DNA of 44,002 bases from Candidatus Sumerlaeota bacterium (GCA_026398535.1 JAPLSQ010000013.1:1-44002), one strand, 5' to 3'; shown: positions 32,767 to 41,914, counted from the first letter of the stretch. Numbers and translations are program-made. The notes: generated from the letters alone by a model not told the origin.

Positions 32767-35607
32767 ATGACAGACACTAAAATTCTTGAGGCGCTCGAAA
32801 AGGGCGCGACGGCACTGACGGCAACCAACCGTCTTGCCCGCGCCATCACGGACAATTACACCGCGCGCAGGCAGAAAAAGGGGCAATCAGCATGGGCCAC
32901 CCCCGATGTGTTGTCAATCGACGCGTGGGTGCGCCACACATGGGACGAATACATTGATTCGGGAAACGCGACCGGGCAGGACACGCGAATGCTGCTGCTG
33001 GACGAAACACTCGAGGCAATGATCTGGGAAAAGATCATCAGCGAGTGGTGCGAGCGCAACGAACGCCGTCTCATGCAGATCCCCGCCGTGGCCGCGAAAG
33101 CCGCGGGCGCATGGCGATTGATGGCCGAATACGGCGTCAACATTGACGACCTGAAGACGGCGAAGGGTGACGCCGCCATTTTCAGAGAGTGGGCAGGGAC
33201 ATTCATAACGGAATGCGACAAGAAGCAATATCTGCCGATGGCGCAACTGCCCGAAAAGCTCTGCGATCTGTTGAAAAACAATAAGGTCAACCCGCCCCAA
33301 TCGATCATCTTCACGGGTTTTGACGAGCCAACACCTCAGTTTGAACAGATTGAAAAAGCGCTGAAAGCAGCCGGTTGCGATGTCGAACGCCTTGAAATCA
33401 AGGGCGGGCTGGGGGAAGTTGTCACTGTGAATTATCCGGATGCCGCGGCGGAGATTGAGGCGGCGGCGCAATGGGCGCGGAAATTGCTCGAAAATAATGA
33501 AGCAACATCCATCGGGATCCTGGTTCCCAATCTTCAGGGGGAGCGCGAGCGCATCGAACGCGTGTTTTTCGGCATCCTGCATCCCTCGTGGGCGCGAAAG
33601 GTTTTCTGGGAAGGAAACGGCGATTCAGCGCCGCACGCGTTCAACATTTCGATGGGCGCGCCGCTGGCGTCGGTACCGGTCGTGAGCGCGGCGCTCGTGG
33701 CGCTCGAACTTGGGAGCGGCTGGATATCCACGGAGAACGCCGGAGTTCTGCTCCGCTCACCGTTTTTCAAGGGGGCGGAAGAAAATGCCGCGGCGCGCGC
33801 CATGTTCGACGTCACACTGCGAAAGAACGGCGGTCTCAAGCACCCGGTGGAGCCTCTGATGGAATGCGCCAACCCCCCCCTGTGGGAAGCCGGGCGTTCA
33901 AGGCGTTGCTCGTGGTTGTCAGACAAACTGACGGAGATTGCGAAAACCACAGCCGGCTTTCCTGAAAATACAAAGGCTTCGCCGGCCGGGTGGGCAAAGC
34001 ATTTCTGCGACCTGCTCAAGAAGATGGGCTGGCCGCACGGGCGTAAGCTCGACAACCGCCAGTTCCAGGCGGTCGCCCAATGGCGCGACCTGCTGGCAGA
34101 TTACGAAAGCCTGGCGCGCATCGAGTTCGAAGAGACTTATGAGCAGGCATTGAAGCGCTTGCGGCGGATGGCGGAAGAAAAGATCTTTCAACCCGCGGGC
34201 AGCGCCGAAACGGTGCAGATCATGGGACTGCTCGAAGCCGCCGGGTTGCATTTTGACTGTCTATGGGTCATGGGCCTTCACGACAACGCCTGGCCCGCAG
34301 GCGCCAGGCACAACCCGTTCCTCCCGCTTGATCTGCAAATAAAACGCAACATGCACATGTCCACACCAAAACTTGCGGCGGACTTCGCGCAACGCGTGAT
34401 GGAGCGCGTTGTGTGCGGCGCGGGCAAAGTCATCCTGAGCTGGCCCGCCAAGGAGGACGACCGCGACCTGCGCCCAAGCCCATTGATTACTAAGGATTTT
34501 ACGAAAATCGAGTCCGTAAACAAAAGGATTTCCAATATTGCCATGCCCGCAAAAGGAATGATGACGGCCGGGAAAACAGAAGAGTACCAAGACGAGACGG
34601 GGCCCGCGGTTGCAAAAGGACAAGCGCTCCACGGCGGCACTTATCTTGTCAAGGCTCAAGCGGAGTGCCCCTTCAAGGCATTCGCCATCTACCGGCTCGG
34701 CGCCGAAAAACTTGAGATGCCCTGCGCGGGACTGAGCGCGATGGACCGCGGCACACTTGTCCACAAGGCGCTGGCCTGTGTGTGGCGCGAACTCAAAACG
34801 AAGGCCTGCTTGCTGAGCAAATCCGATGACGACCTCAATACTCTGTGCGAAGAGGCCGCGAAGGAAGCCATCAAAGAATTTGGTTTGCCGACACGCAATG
34901 CCATGTTGCAGGAAATTGAAACCAGGCGTCTGACAGGACTGCTAAGGGAATGGCTCGAGCTGGAAAAACAACGAGAGGCGGATTTCTGTGTGGTCATTAT
35001 CGAGGGCCAGGCCGTCGGGCCCAAGGCAACCCCTGACGCGGAAGACTTCACCCTGCAACTCGGCGATGTGAAAATCAGCGGAAAACCCGACCGGATCGAC
35101 AAGATCGCGGACGACGGACTTCTGATCATTGATTACAAGTCCGGTTCCTCAGGCAGCAAACTTGGAGCGCTTGCGGAAGATCGGCCGGATGAACCGCAAC
35201 TGCCAATCTATGCCCGCATCGTGATGAACCGCATCGTGATGAATCAGAGCAAAAAAGACAACGTCATCGGTGTTACATTTGCCAAACTGCGCAAGGGTGA
35301 CATCGCCTTCGTCGGGCTTGGGGAAACTGACAAGATCGCACCGGGGGTTATTCCTCTGCCGGCTTCAAAGACCGCCGGCATCAAGGCATTGGGAACATGG
35401 CAGAATGTGTGCGATTCATGGAAAGTGACGCTTGATCAACTTGGCAGCCAGCTAAGCCAGGGCAAAGCCGCGGCAGATCCCAAAAAAGATGAAAACACCT
35501 GCCGCAACTGCGGCTTGAAGGCGCTTTGCCGGATACAGGAACAGCAGCCTGAAATCGGTCTGACATATGGGGAAGAGGAGAAAAACAATGAGCACACAGC
35601 AGAGTAA
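32767..35607 (+). CDS. AddB-like nuclease/DNA repair protein with Fe-S cysteines
   Basis: A 946-residue partner of the AddA-like helicase, resembling the TIGR03623 'probable DNA repair' group. The N-terminal helicase-like part opens with ALEKGATALTATNRLARAI and has ILVPNLQGERERIERVFFG, but a Walker A motif is missing, as is usual for AddB-like subunits. The C-terminal nuclease domain (about 770-790) has GKPDRID ... DYKSG, the GxxxDRID/DYK metal site. Four cysteines fit an AddB iron-sulfur cluster: Cys 634 (AECPF) and 912, 915 and 921 (CRNCGLKALC). With the next gene it should process double-strand breaks for recombination. ATG 32767 is preferred over 32749 because the family start follows it directly; neither ribosome site is strong. 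Confidence 0.85.
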   Translation: MTDTKILEALEKGATALTATNRLARAITDNYTARRQKKGQSAWATPDVLSIDAWVRHTWDEYIDSGNATGQDTRMLLLDETLEAMIWEKIISEWCERNERRLMQIPAVAAKAAGAWRLMAEYGVNIDDLKTAKGDAAIFREWAGTFITECDKKQYLPMAQLPEKLCDLLKNNKVNPPQSIIFTGFDEPTPQFEQIEKALKAAGCDVERLEIKGGLGEVVTVNYPDAAAEIEAAAQWARKLLENNEATSIGILVPNLQGERERIERVFFGILHPSWARKVFWEGNGDSAPHAFNISMGAPLASVPVVSAALVALELGSGWISTENAGVLLRSPFFKGAEENAAARAMFDVTLRKNGGLKHPVEPLMECANPPLWEAGRSRRCSWLSDKLTEIAKTTAGFPENTKASPAGWAKHFCDLLKKMGWPHGRKLDNRQFQAVAQWRDLLADYESLARIEFEETYEQALKRLRRMAEEKIFQPAGSAETVQIMGLLEAAGLHFDCLWVMGLHDNAWPAGARHNPFLPLDLQIKRNMHMSTPKLAADFAQRVMERVVCGAGKVILSWPAKEDDRDLRPSPLITKDFTKIESVNKRISNIAMPAKGMMTAGKTEEYQDETGPAVAKGQALHGGTYLVKAQAECPFKAFAIYRLGAEKLEMPCAGLSAMDRGTLVHKALACVWRELKTKACLLSKSDDDLNTLCEEAAKEAIKEFGLPTRNAMLQEIETRRLTGLLREWLELEKQREADFCVVIIEGQAVGPKATPDAEDFTLQLGDVKISGKPDRIDKIADDGLLIIDYKSGSSGSKLGALAEDRPDEPQLPIYARIVMNRIVMNQSKKDNVIGVTFAKLRKGDIAFVGLGETDKIAPGVIPLPASKTAGIKALGTWQNVCDSWKVTLDQLGSQLSQGKAAADPKKDENTCRNCGLKALCRIQEQQPEIGLTYGEEEKNNEHTAE

Positions 35608-38600
35608 CCTTGCGGCCGTCGACACCGCGGCGCGCCAGAAAGCGCTTCAATCAGACAAATCTTTCATCGTTCAGGCGCCCGCCGGCTCAGGCAAAACCGA
35701 ACTGCTTATCCAGCGCACTATGGCGCTGCTGGCGCAGGTGGAAGAGCCCGAGGAGGTCGTCGCGATCACATTCACCCGCAAGGCGGCGGGTGAGATGCTC
35801 GACCGCATCCTCAAGGCCATGGCGGAGGCAAATGGTCCGGCGCCGTCCGAGCCGCACCACAAGCGGACATGGGAGCTGGCAACGAAGCTTGTCGAGCGCA
35901 ACGAGCAAAAGGGATGGGGCATCTTTGACAATCCATCGCGCCTGCGCATCCAGACCATTGACTCGCTGTGCGCGTCCATCGTGCGCCGCGCGCCGCTGGC
36001 TACCGGATTCGGCGTCCCCCCCGTGCCGTCCGAACAGGCCGCACTTCTTTACCACGAAGCCGCGCGCAACACGCTCGAACTCCTGGAAGCAGGCATCGGT
36101 TTCAGCGAACCTGTTGAAAAAATCCTCATCCACCTCGACAATGAATTCGAAAAAATCGCCGGACTGTTGGCGGACATGCTTGCCGTGCGCGACCAGTGGC
36201 ATAGACACATTCAGACCAATTCGACGCCGGATCAAATGCGCAATATTTTGGGGGCGAATTTGAAGCGCATTATCACAACAGCGCTTGGCAAGTTGAATTC
36301 TTTTATTGGGAAATATAACACTCAAGAGATCGTCAGGCTTGCTGATTACGCGGGGCAAAATGTGGGGGGGGAAAGAATGAATCAACATGTCAGGAAACTG
36401 GCTGGAATCAAAAAGATGCCCGGCTGCGATTCCGGGGATGTGGATACGTGGAAAAACTTGTCCTATCTGTTCATCACCTCGTCTACTCAAGACTGGTTTA
36501 CGGATCGTGGTGTGAAAATCTCCACAGGTTTCCCTGCCGGTGCTCCCCAAAAGACGAATTTCCTTTGTTTGTTGGCATCGATGCGCAATGATGTAGACCT
36601 GCTCAATCAACTTATAGGAGTACGCGCATTGCCTGACGCGTCATACTCCGATGAGCAATGGGCGACGCTTGAGTGGATGTTTAAACTGCTGCCGGATGCC
36701 GAAAATCAGCTTCAGCAGGTTTTTGCCGGGACCGGCCAGGTGGATTTTATCGAGATCGCGCAACGGGCTGTCGACGCTCTCCAATCCGAAGGCAATGATT
36801 TTACCGCTGGCATCAGCCACATCCTCGTTGACGAATTCCAGGACACTTCCTACAGCCAGTATGCCCTGCTTGAGGCGCTGACAGCGAAATGGCAGAATGG
36901 CGGCGGCAAGACGCTGTTCGCGGTCGGCGACCCGATGCAGTCCATCTACAGGTTCCGCGAAGCCGAAGTGGGACTGTTTCTCAAGGCGGCGCAGGAGAAA
37001 AAGATCGGCAACGTCAGCCTTGATGATCCGCTTGTTCTTCACCGCAACTTCCGTTCGCACAAGAAGATTGTGGACTGGGTCAATGAAACCTTTCCCAAGG
37101 TGCTTCCTGATGCGGATGATGTGCGAACCGGCGCGGTGAAATTCAACGCGTCGGAAACAGTGAAGGGCGGCGGCGGCGTGGTTGAATTGAGCCTGATGCC
37201 GGGGCGCGCGCGCGAGGCAAAGAAGGTCGCGGAGATCGCGGGATGCAAGAAAGACCGCGTGGACGCCACGACAGCCATCCTGGTGCGCAGCCGAAGCCAT
37301 CTCGCGGAAATCATCCCCGAACTTCGACGCCGGAACATGAAATTCCGCGCGGTTGAGATCGAAAAACTTGCGGACCGCCCGGTGGTGCTGGCGCTGATCG
37401 CGCTGACGAGGGCGCTGCTGCATCCGGCCGACCGCGTGTCGTGGCTTGCCGTGCTGAGGGCGCCGTGGTGCGGGCTGGACCTAATGGACCTTCACGCCAT
37501 TGCCGGCGATGACGGGAGCGCCGCAACGGGCAGCGGAAACAAGTATAAGACCGTCTGGGAGCTTATCAATGACAACGGGATGGAGGCGCGGTTGACACAG
37601 GACGGATGGGCGCGGCTTGCAAGAATCAAGAGCGTGCTGGAGCGAGCGCTGGAGCAGCGCGGCCGGATCGGGCTGCGGCGGCTTGTGGAGGGAACATGGG
37701 TTGCCCTCGGCGGACCCGCCTGCCTGCGCGATGAGACCGAACTGGCCGAAGCGCATGAATGCCTCGATCTCATCGGAGAACTCGAGGAAGGCGGCGACAT
37801 GCCCGACCTCCAGGCGTTTGAAAACAGCCTCGACGCGCTTTTTGCCCCGCCCGACATGGATGCCGATAATTCTCTCCAGGTCATGACAATGCACAAGGCC
37901 AAGGGGCTTGAGTTTGACACGGTCATCCTGCCCGGACTCGACAGAACCACAAGAAGTGACAAAGAAGGACTGCTGATGTGGGAGGAAATCCTGGGTGTCG
38001 GCAACAGCAAAAACGAACTTATCCTTGCCCCCATCCCCGCTGCCGGCAAGGAGAAAGACAATATTCGTGCTTATATGACGGAAATAAAAAATCAAAAGGC
38101 CTCCAACGAGGCCGGGCGGTTGCTCTATGTCGCCGCGACACGCGCCCGCAAGGAACTTCACCTGCTGGGATGCTTCAAAATGAAAAAGAACCCAAAACCC
38201 AACGAGTCACCCTACGCCAAACCAACCGAACTATCGCTCCTCCACAAGTTGGCGACTCAGAATGATATGGAATACAAGGCTTGGGTTGAAGAACACAAAG
38301 ACAAGCATGAGGCTGACCAGGAACAGAACAAAGCCGCGGGCGTCGAGCCGCCAAAGCTGCGGCGTCTCGTGAAGGATTGGCAATTGCCCGAGTCACCGGA
38401 TGACATGACGGCAACCGCGGCGGCGACCGAATCCGAAGAGCCAGCCGAAAGCGCCTTGTCACCCGAGAACAACATCTATGCCGTCCTCCAAGCCAGTCCC
38501 GCCACAAAACATGCCGGCACGGTCGTTCACCGCTACCTGTGCCGCATCGCGCGCGAGGGCTTGCCCCTGTGGGACAAAGCCCGCATCGAAAAGTGCAAGC

Positions 38601-39040
38601 CGGCCATCGAGGCCATGCTGCGCCAGCTTGGCGTGACGCAATCCAACCTGGAAGAAGCCGCCGCGCGCGTCATCAAGGCGCTTGACTTCAGCGTCACGGA
38701 CGAGAGGGGCCGCTGGATACTCAGCGGGGAGCGCAGGGACGCGCATAACGAATACCGCCTGAGCGGCATTGTGAACGACAAACCCGTCAACGGCATCCTC
38801 GACCGCACATTCAAAGACGAAGATGGCGTGTTGTGGGTTGTGGACTACAAGACATCCAGCCATGATGGCGCGGACAAAGACGCATTCATTAAGAGCCGCA
38901 TCGAAAAATACAGGAGCCAGCTCGACGGGTATGCGGGACTTATCGCGGCCATGAACGGACTCCGCGATTCAGCCGATGTGCGCCGCATGCTCTTCTTCCC
39001 CCTGCTTGAGGATAAGGCTGGCTGCGTCTGGCGGGCGTGA
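35588..39040 (+). CDS. AddA/UvrD-like helicase-nuclease
   Basis: A 1150-residue SF1A helicase-nuclease. Walker A AGSGKTELL is at about 32-40, motif Ia FTRKAAGEML, motif II VDEFQDT at about 415, motif III GDPMQSIYRFR, motif V MTMHKAKGLEFDTVILPGLD and motif VI LLYVAATRAR. The C-terminal RecB-family nuclease has GILDRT at about 1068 and DYKTS at about 1085. The gene overlaps the AddB-like gene by 20 bases. ATG 35588 follows AGGAG by seven bases and is chosen over ATG 35567. The pair would resect double-strand breaks and load RecA. A middle region at about 215-375 (residues from SFIGKYN to PDAENQL) is lineage-variable. Confidence 0.9.
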   Translation: MSTQQSNLAAVDTAARQKALQSDKSFIVQAPAGSGKTELLIQRTMALLAQVEEPEEVVAITFTRKAAGEMLDRILKAMAEANGPAPSEPHHKRTWELATKLVERNEQKGWGIFDNPSRLRIQTIDSLCASIVRRAPLATGFGVPPVPSEQAALLYHEAARNTLELLEAGIGFSEPVEKILIHLDNEFEKIAGLLADMLAVRDQWHRHIQTNSTPDQMRNILGANLKRIITTALGKLNSFIGKYNTQEIVRLADYAGQNVGGERMNQHVRKLAGIKKMPGCDSGDVDTWKNLSYLFITSSTQDWFTDRGVKISTGFPAGAPQKTNFLCLLASMRNDVDLLNQLIGVRALPDASYSDEQWATLEWMFKLLPDAENQLQQVFAGTGQVDFIEIAQRAVDALQSEGNDFTAGISHILVDEFQDTSYSQYALLEALTAKWQNGGGKTLFAVGDPMQSIYRFREAEVGLFLKAAQEKKIGNVSLDDPLVLHRNFRSHKKIVDWVNETFPKVLPDADDVRTGAVKFNASETVKGGGGVVELSLMPGRAREAKKVAEIAGCKKDRVDATTAILVRSRSHLAEIIPELRRRNMKFRAVEIEKLADRPVVLALIALTRALLHPADRVSWLAVLRAPWCGLDLMDLHAIAGDDGSAATGSGNKYKTVWELINDNGMEARLTQDGWARLARIKSVLERALEQRGRIGLRRLVEGTWVALGGPACLRDETELAEAHECLDLIGELEEGGDMPDLQAFENSLDALFAPPDMDADNSLQVMTMHKAKGLEFDTVILPGLDRTTRSDKEGLLMWEEILGVGNSKNELILAPIPAAGKEKDNIRAYMTEIKNQKASNEAGRLLYVAATRARKELHLLGCFKMKKNPKPNESPYAKPTELSLLHKLATQNDMEYKAWVEEHKDKHEADQEQNKAAGVEPPKLRRLVKDWQLPESPDDMTATAAATESEEPAESALSPENNIYAVLQASPATKHAGTVVHRYLCRIAREGLPLWDKARIEKCKPAIEAMLRQLGVTQSNLEEAAARVIKALDFSVTDERGRWILSGERRDAHNEYRLSGIVNDKPVNGILDRTFKDEDGVLWVVDYKTSSHDGADKDAFIKSRIEKYRSQLDGYAGLIAAMNGLRDSADVRRMLFFPLLEDKAGCVWRA

Positions 39041-39044
39041 CACT

Positions 39045-39066
39045 ATTTAGAGCGACCGCTCTAAAT
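39045..39066. repeat. Perfect 22-bp palindrome after the helicase gene
   Basis: ATTTAGAGCG (39045-39054), two bases, and CGCTCTAAAT (39057-39066) form a perfect palindrome four bases after the helicase stop. No T-run follows on either strand, so a standard intrinsic terminator is unlikely. It could be a protein-binding site or a hairpin blocking 3' decay. It sits between this gene and the divergent small ORF at 39146-39289. Confidence 0.7.
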
Positions 39067-39145
39067 GGTGGCACGAACGCAGACGCAGATGCCAGCCGCG
39101 GAGCGAAGCGACGTGCGAGCCGTGCTTGTGCGGCGAGCTTTTGTA

Positions 39146-39289
39146 TTAGACGTCATCGAGGAAGGCGCTGGGCTGGTTGGTGTCGTCTTCGGGGTCGGCC
39201 CAGACCATGACAATGCAGTAGTCGCCGGTGACGAGGCCGGGTTTGTCGCAGACAGCCCCGGTCTCGATCTGTTTCAGAATATTCCGCAT
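39146..39289 (-). CDS. Orphan 47-codon ORF, unknown function
   Basis: ATG 39289 to TAA 39146-39148 gives a 47-residue acidic peptide, containing CDKPGLVTGDYCIVMVWADP and ending FLDDV. The composition is natural for a folded small protein, with two cysteines. No ribosome binding site is clear, and no family is recognised. It may be a remnant of a longer gene or a real small protein. It is divergent from the sigma factor gene. Confidence 0.45.
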   Translation of the reverse strand: MRNILKQIETGAVCDKPGLVTGDYCIVMVWADPEDDTNQPSAFLDDV

Positions 39290-39518
39290 TCATGCCGGGG
39301 ATCTTTTTGCTCTATTTATATGGGAATGCCTGACAGTGTCCGTTAATTGCCGTTTATATGGGTGGTGAGTGCGATGGAACGGCATCGCTCGTGTGAGTCC
39401 CACATTCAAACCTAAAGGAGAACTCCAACGACAAAGCTTTTGTAAAATCACACACAAAGAAAAGCGTTCCAGAATCATGCGTCATCGAATGCCAAAGGCA
39501 AAAAGAAAGGATCAGTTC

Positions 39519-40217
39519 ATGAAAAGACAGCCCAAACCCAGGAAAACAGCCGCCCACTCATACAATGATCCCAAAGAGTTCGCAAAACTTGTCCATGCGC
39601 TACGCAATGGGGATAATGCCGCACTGGAGACAGCCTTGGCGGTCGTCGAACCATACACACATAAAATCATTAATGAGAAAGTACATTCAAATCTCAGTTA
39701 CCTTGAAGACGAGACATGTCTTGTCTCTGATATAAAGATTCGCATCATACGCGGGCTGAACAAGTCATTCAAACCCGGGTGCAAGTGGCAGCAATGGGTT
39801 GCACAGATCACACGCAATTGTATCACGGATGCAAAGAAAAGCGCAGACCGGCGGCTCAATCACGAGCAGTCGCTGAATAAAACATTGAAGGGACACGAAG
39901 AGCAAGACGAAGAGCAACATGATCTCTCGGCGGTCGAGATCACTTTTGACGCCCAGTGGACCAGGTGTTTTAAGACGCCCCGAGAATCAGCCATCGAAAA
40001 AGAGACGGTTTGCTTGGTTCGCAAGGTCCTTGACGGTCTGAGACCTGAACACAAAAAGCTCCTCATGCTTGCTTATATGGAAAACATGAAGCATAAGAAT
40101 ATTGCCTTGGCGCTTCATACAAGGCCAGAGCAGATCAAGCAGGATATTCGATGCGCAAAAAGGGTATTTGCACATGGCTGGCAGGCCATCTCACCGGGGA
40201 ATCCGCTGCTTCAGTGA
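39519..40217 (+). CDS. ECF-like sigma factor
   Basis: A 232-residue sigma-70 family protein. Region 2 is at about 30-110: LVHALRNGDNAALETALAVV for the core-binding helix, then a tract containing SDIKIRIIRGLNKSFKPG and WVAQITRNCITDAKK, the region 2.3-2.4 part that reads -10. Region 4 is at about 165-225 (VRKVLDGLRPEHKKLLMLAY, then a helix-turn-helix), which reads -35. No sigma 3 domain is present, so it is ECF-type. The start 39519 is taken because AAAGGA lies seven bases upstream; ATGs at 39477 and 39489 are less likely. Candidate -35/-10 pairs upstream at about 39330-39360 are weak. The gene at 41987 may be its partner. Confidence 0.75.
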   Translation: MKRQPKPRKTAAHSYNDPKEFAKLVHALRNGDNAALETALAVVEPYTHKIINEKVHSNLSYLEDETCLVSDIKIRIIRGLNKSFKPGCKWQQWVAQITRNCITDAKKSADRRLNHEQSLNKTLKGHEEQDEEQHDLSAVEITFDAQWTRCFKTPRESAIEKETVCLVRKVLDGLRPEHKKLLMLAYMENMKHKNIALALHTRPEQIKQDIRCAKRVFAHGWQAISPGNPLLQ

Positions 40218-40247
40218 GGCGCAGCGGCGGTCCGCGCAGTCTCCGTG

Positions 40248-40517
40248 ATGGGCTACCGCCATGAGTTCAGCGACGAGGGCATCGAACTCACTATTGATGA
40301 AAGCGTTCTGGATCATGTGGCCCAAGCGGCGTTGTCGCGCGGCACGGGCGCCCGAGGCCTGGCCTCGGTGATGGAAGCGATCCTCGAGGGCATCGCCTAT
40401 GAGCATTTCGGGTCACCCGGTGAGAAGCGCAAAGTGCGCGTGCGGATGATCGGCGGGGAGCCGACCGTGGAGGTCAACGGTCGGCCGGAGGGGCGCTGCG
40501 CATGGGTTGCCGCCTGA
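40248..40517 (+). pseudogene. ClpX C-terminal domain remnant
   Basis: The 89-codon frame, in phase with the preceding stop and 27 bases after it, encodes only the last AAA+ lid helices of a ClpX-like unfoldase: EFSDEGIELTIDESVLDHVA, then SRGTGARGLASVMEAILEGI. The GTGARGL-x-x-(I/V)(M/L)E pattern is typical of ClpX. The Walker A/B domain is missing, so no ATPase activity is possible. A full-length gene was probably lost, or this is an inserted scrap. It is possible, though unlikely, that the fragment is expressed as a small lid-like protein. Confidence 0.6.
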
Positions 40518-40802
40518 AGCCATGCGCGGTAATCTCGCGGATCCGCCACGCCGCCGCGCGCGTCAGGCTGTGATCGACAATTGAGCAAGCATCCCGTCAG
40601 GACTGTGCCGTCGCGCCAAGTGCTGTTTTGGGGGTGTTTGAATTCCCTTGCAGGCGTTGGGGAGGCGGGGGGTGAAATCCGCACAATTGCCAGCTCCACC
40701 GCCCCCGCATCATCCCCGTCATGGTATAGTGGAATTGAGCAGCGGGCAGTTTTGAAGATTTGTTCAGTTTCAGCAGATTGAGGCCGGAAGGAGGTGTGAA
40801 CG

Positions 40803-40958
40803 ATGGCGAATTGTGGAAAGTGCGGGAGCAGCCTTGTTTGGAGATGCAAGAACTGCGGCATGGTTGGATGCGACACCTCCGGCTGCTCCAACCAAGCCAG
40901 AGGTAGCGGCGGGTCGTGCAGGTATTGCGGGCGCAATGCCGGCTGGTCAGCGGTCTGA
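40803..40958 (+). CDS. 51-residue zinc-ribbon-like protein with eight cysteines
   Basis: ATG 40803 to TGA 40956-40958. A near-perfect Shine-Dalgarno, GGAAGGAGGTG, lies eight bases before the ATG, the strongest in this area. Cysteines sit at 4, 7, 15, 18, 23, 28, 39 and 42 with CxxC pairs (CGKC, CKNC, CRYC), consistent with two zinc ribbons or knuckles. It begins MANCGKCGSSLVWRCKNCGM. A strong terminator follows at 40989-41031, so it is a self-contained unit. The role could be nucleic-acid or protein binding. No family name is known to me. Confidence 0.82.
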   Translation: MANCGKCGSSLVWRCKNCGMVGCDTSGCSNQARGSGGSCRYCGRNAGWSAV

Positions 40959-40988
40959 GCCGCATCACAAGGGCGGCATGAATACTTC

Positions 40989-41031
40989 GCGCCGCAGGCG
41001 GGAGGGCTTTCGCCTGTGGCGCGCTTTTTTT
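40989..41031 (+). terminator. Strong intrinsic terminator after the zinc-ribbon gene
   Basis: GCGCCGCAGGCG (40989-41000) pairs with CGCCTGTGGCGC (41011-41022), with one G-U pair and a 10-base loop, followed by T7 (41025-41031). It is a textbook Rho-independent terminator, 30 bases after the TGA. Confidence 0.9.
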
Positions 41032-41244
41032 CAGCCAGCGAGTCCGGGCAGGCTTGGACGCACGGGGTTCCTGCCGGTTGACGATGCGCCACGGCCCTCC
41101 CGCGGAATCCCGAATTTTCGCGGAGCGCGCCTTACAAATTCAGCCCGGACGGCGATTAATAATATGAGTGCCGCGATGGATGCCTCGAGCATGGCGCCAC
41201 GCGGAACAAGCCGCTTCATCAGACAAGACACAAGGAGAAAAATC

Positions 41245-41877
41245 ATGAAGGATGGTGAAAAGCCGCCAACGGCGGATTCCTATGCCATGTTGGTGAAACA
41301 TTTGAAGAAATATAAGATAGGGTTCGCCGAGGATGCGGACAACAAGACCGTGTTTATTTACATGACCGGCGGGAAGGGGCATGGCCGCCATCTCAAGGCG
41401 CGCATCAGCCCGAACGACAATGTGCTGCAGGTTTTGGGCGAACTTCCCGTCAAGGTTCCGGTCAAGAGGCGCGCAGCGATGATGGAAGCCGTGACGCGCG
41501 CGACTTATGACATGTGCATAGGGGGGTTCGACATGGATGTCAGAGACGGCGAAGTGCGTTTCCGCGCCGTGACCTTGCTTCCGGATGGCGGTCCCACGGA
41601 CGCGATGATCACCGAATGCATCAACTGCACGGTGGCGATGCTCGATCGTTATAGTGAAACGTTCTATCGTGTGATCTATCGCGGCGTGTCGCCTGAGAAG
41701 GCTGTCTTGGGAGCTGAGGACCACGGGATGCTTGGTGCGTTGCGTCGGTCGCCGGAGCTTTTCCCCGAGGATGGCGAAGATCAGGAACTCAACGAGTTTT
41801 TGCGCCATCTCAAGGGCGAGGGGGACGCGGCCAATGCGTCCGAGGATATGGAAGAAAACGAGCCGGACGACAACTGA
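41245..41877 (+). CDS. YbjN-like (type III secretion chaperone-fold) protein
   Basis: A 210-residue cytosolic protein. AAGGAG lies seven bases before ATG 41245, which fixes the start; a longer frame from 40813 has no such support. The central region (about 15-140) follows the YbjN pattern: FAEDADNKTVFIYMTG, LGELPVKVPVKRRAAMMEAV, GGFDMDVRDGEVRFRAVTLL, and the helix TVAMLDRYSETFYRVIYRG with SPEKAV. YbjN members have been linked with stress and motility control but the mechanism is unclear. The last 60 residues are acidic and low-complexity (EDMEENEPDDN). It is followed by a hairpin and by a possibly co-transcribed gene, 109 bases on. Confidence 0.7.
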   Translation: MKDGEKPPTADSYAMLVKHLKKYKIGFAEDADNKTVFIYMTGGKGHGRHLKARISPNDNVLQVLGELPVKVPVKRRAAMMEAVTRATYDMCIGGFDMDVRDGEVRFRAVTLLPDGGPTDAMITECINCTVAMLDRYSETFYRVIYRGVSPEKAVLGAEDHGMLGALRRSPELFPEDGEDQELNEFLRHLKGEGDAANASEDMEENEPDDN

Positions 41878-41914
41878 AATGGCGGGCCGTCGAAATGGCG
41901 GGCGGGCAAGTTCT

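Noticed and set aside
39369..39518. N-terminal extension of the sigma factor
   Set aside because: AAAGGA before ATG 39519 is better, and the extra residues are basic and unrelated to sigma domain layouts.
40813..41244. Long N-terminal extension of the YbjN-like gene
   Set aside because: It overlaps the zinc-ribbon gene and its terminator in another frame and lacks a ribosome site, whereas ATG 41245 has AAGGAG seven bases upstream.
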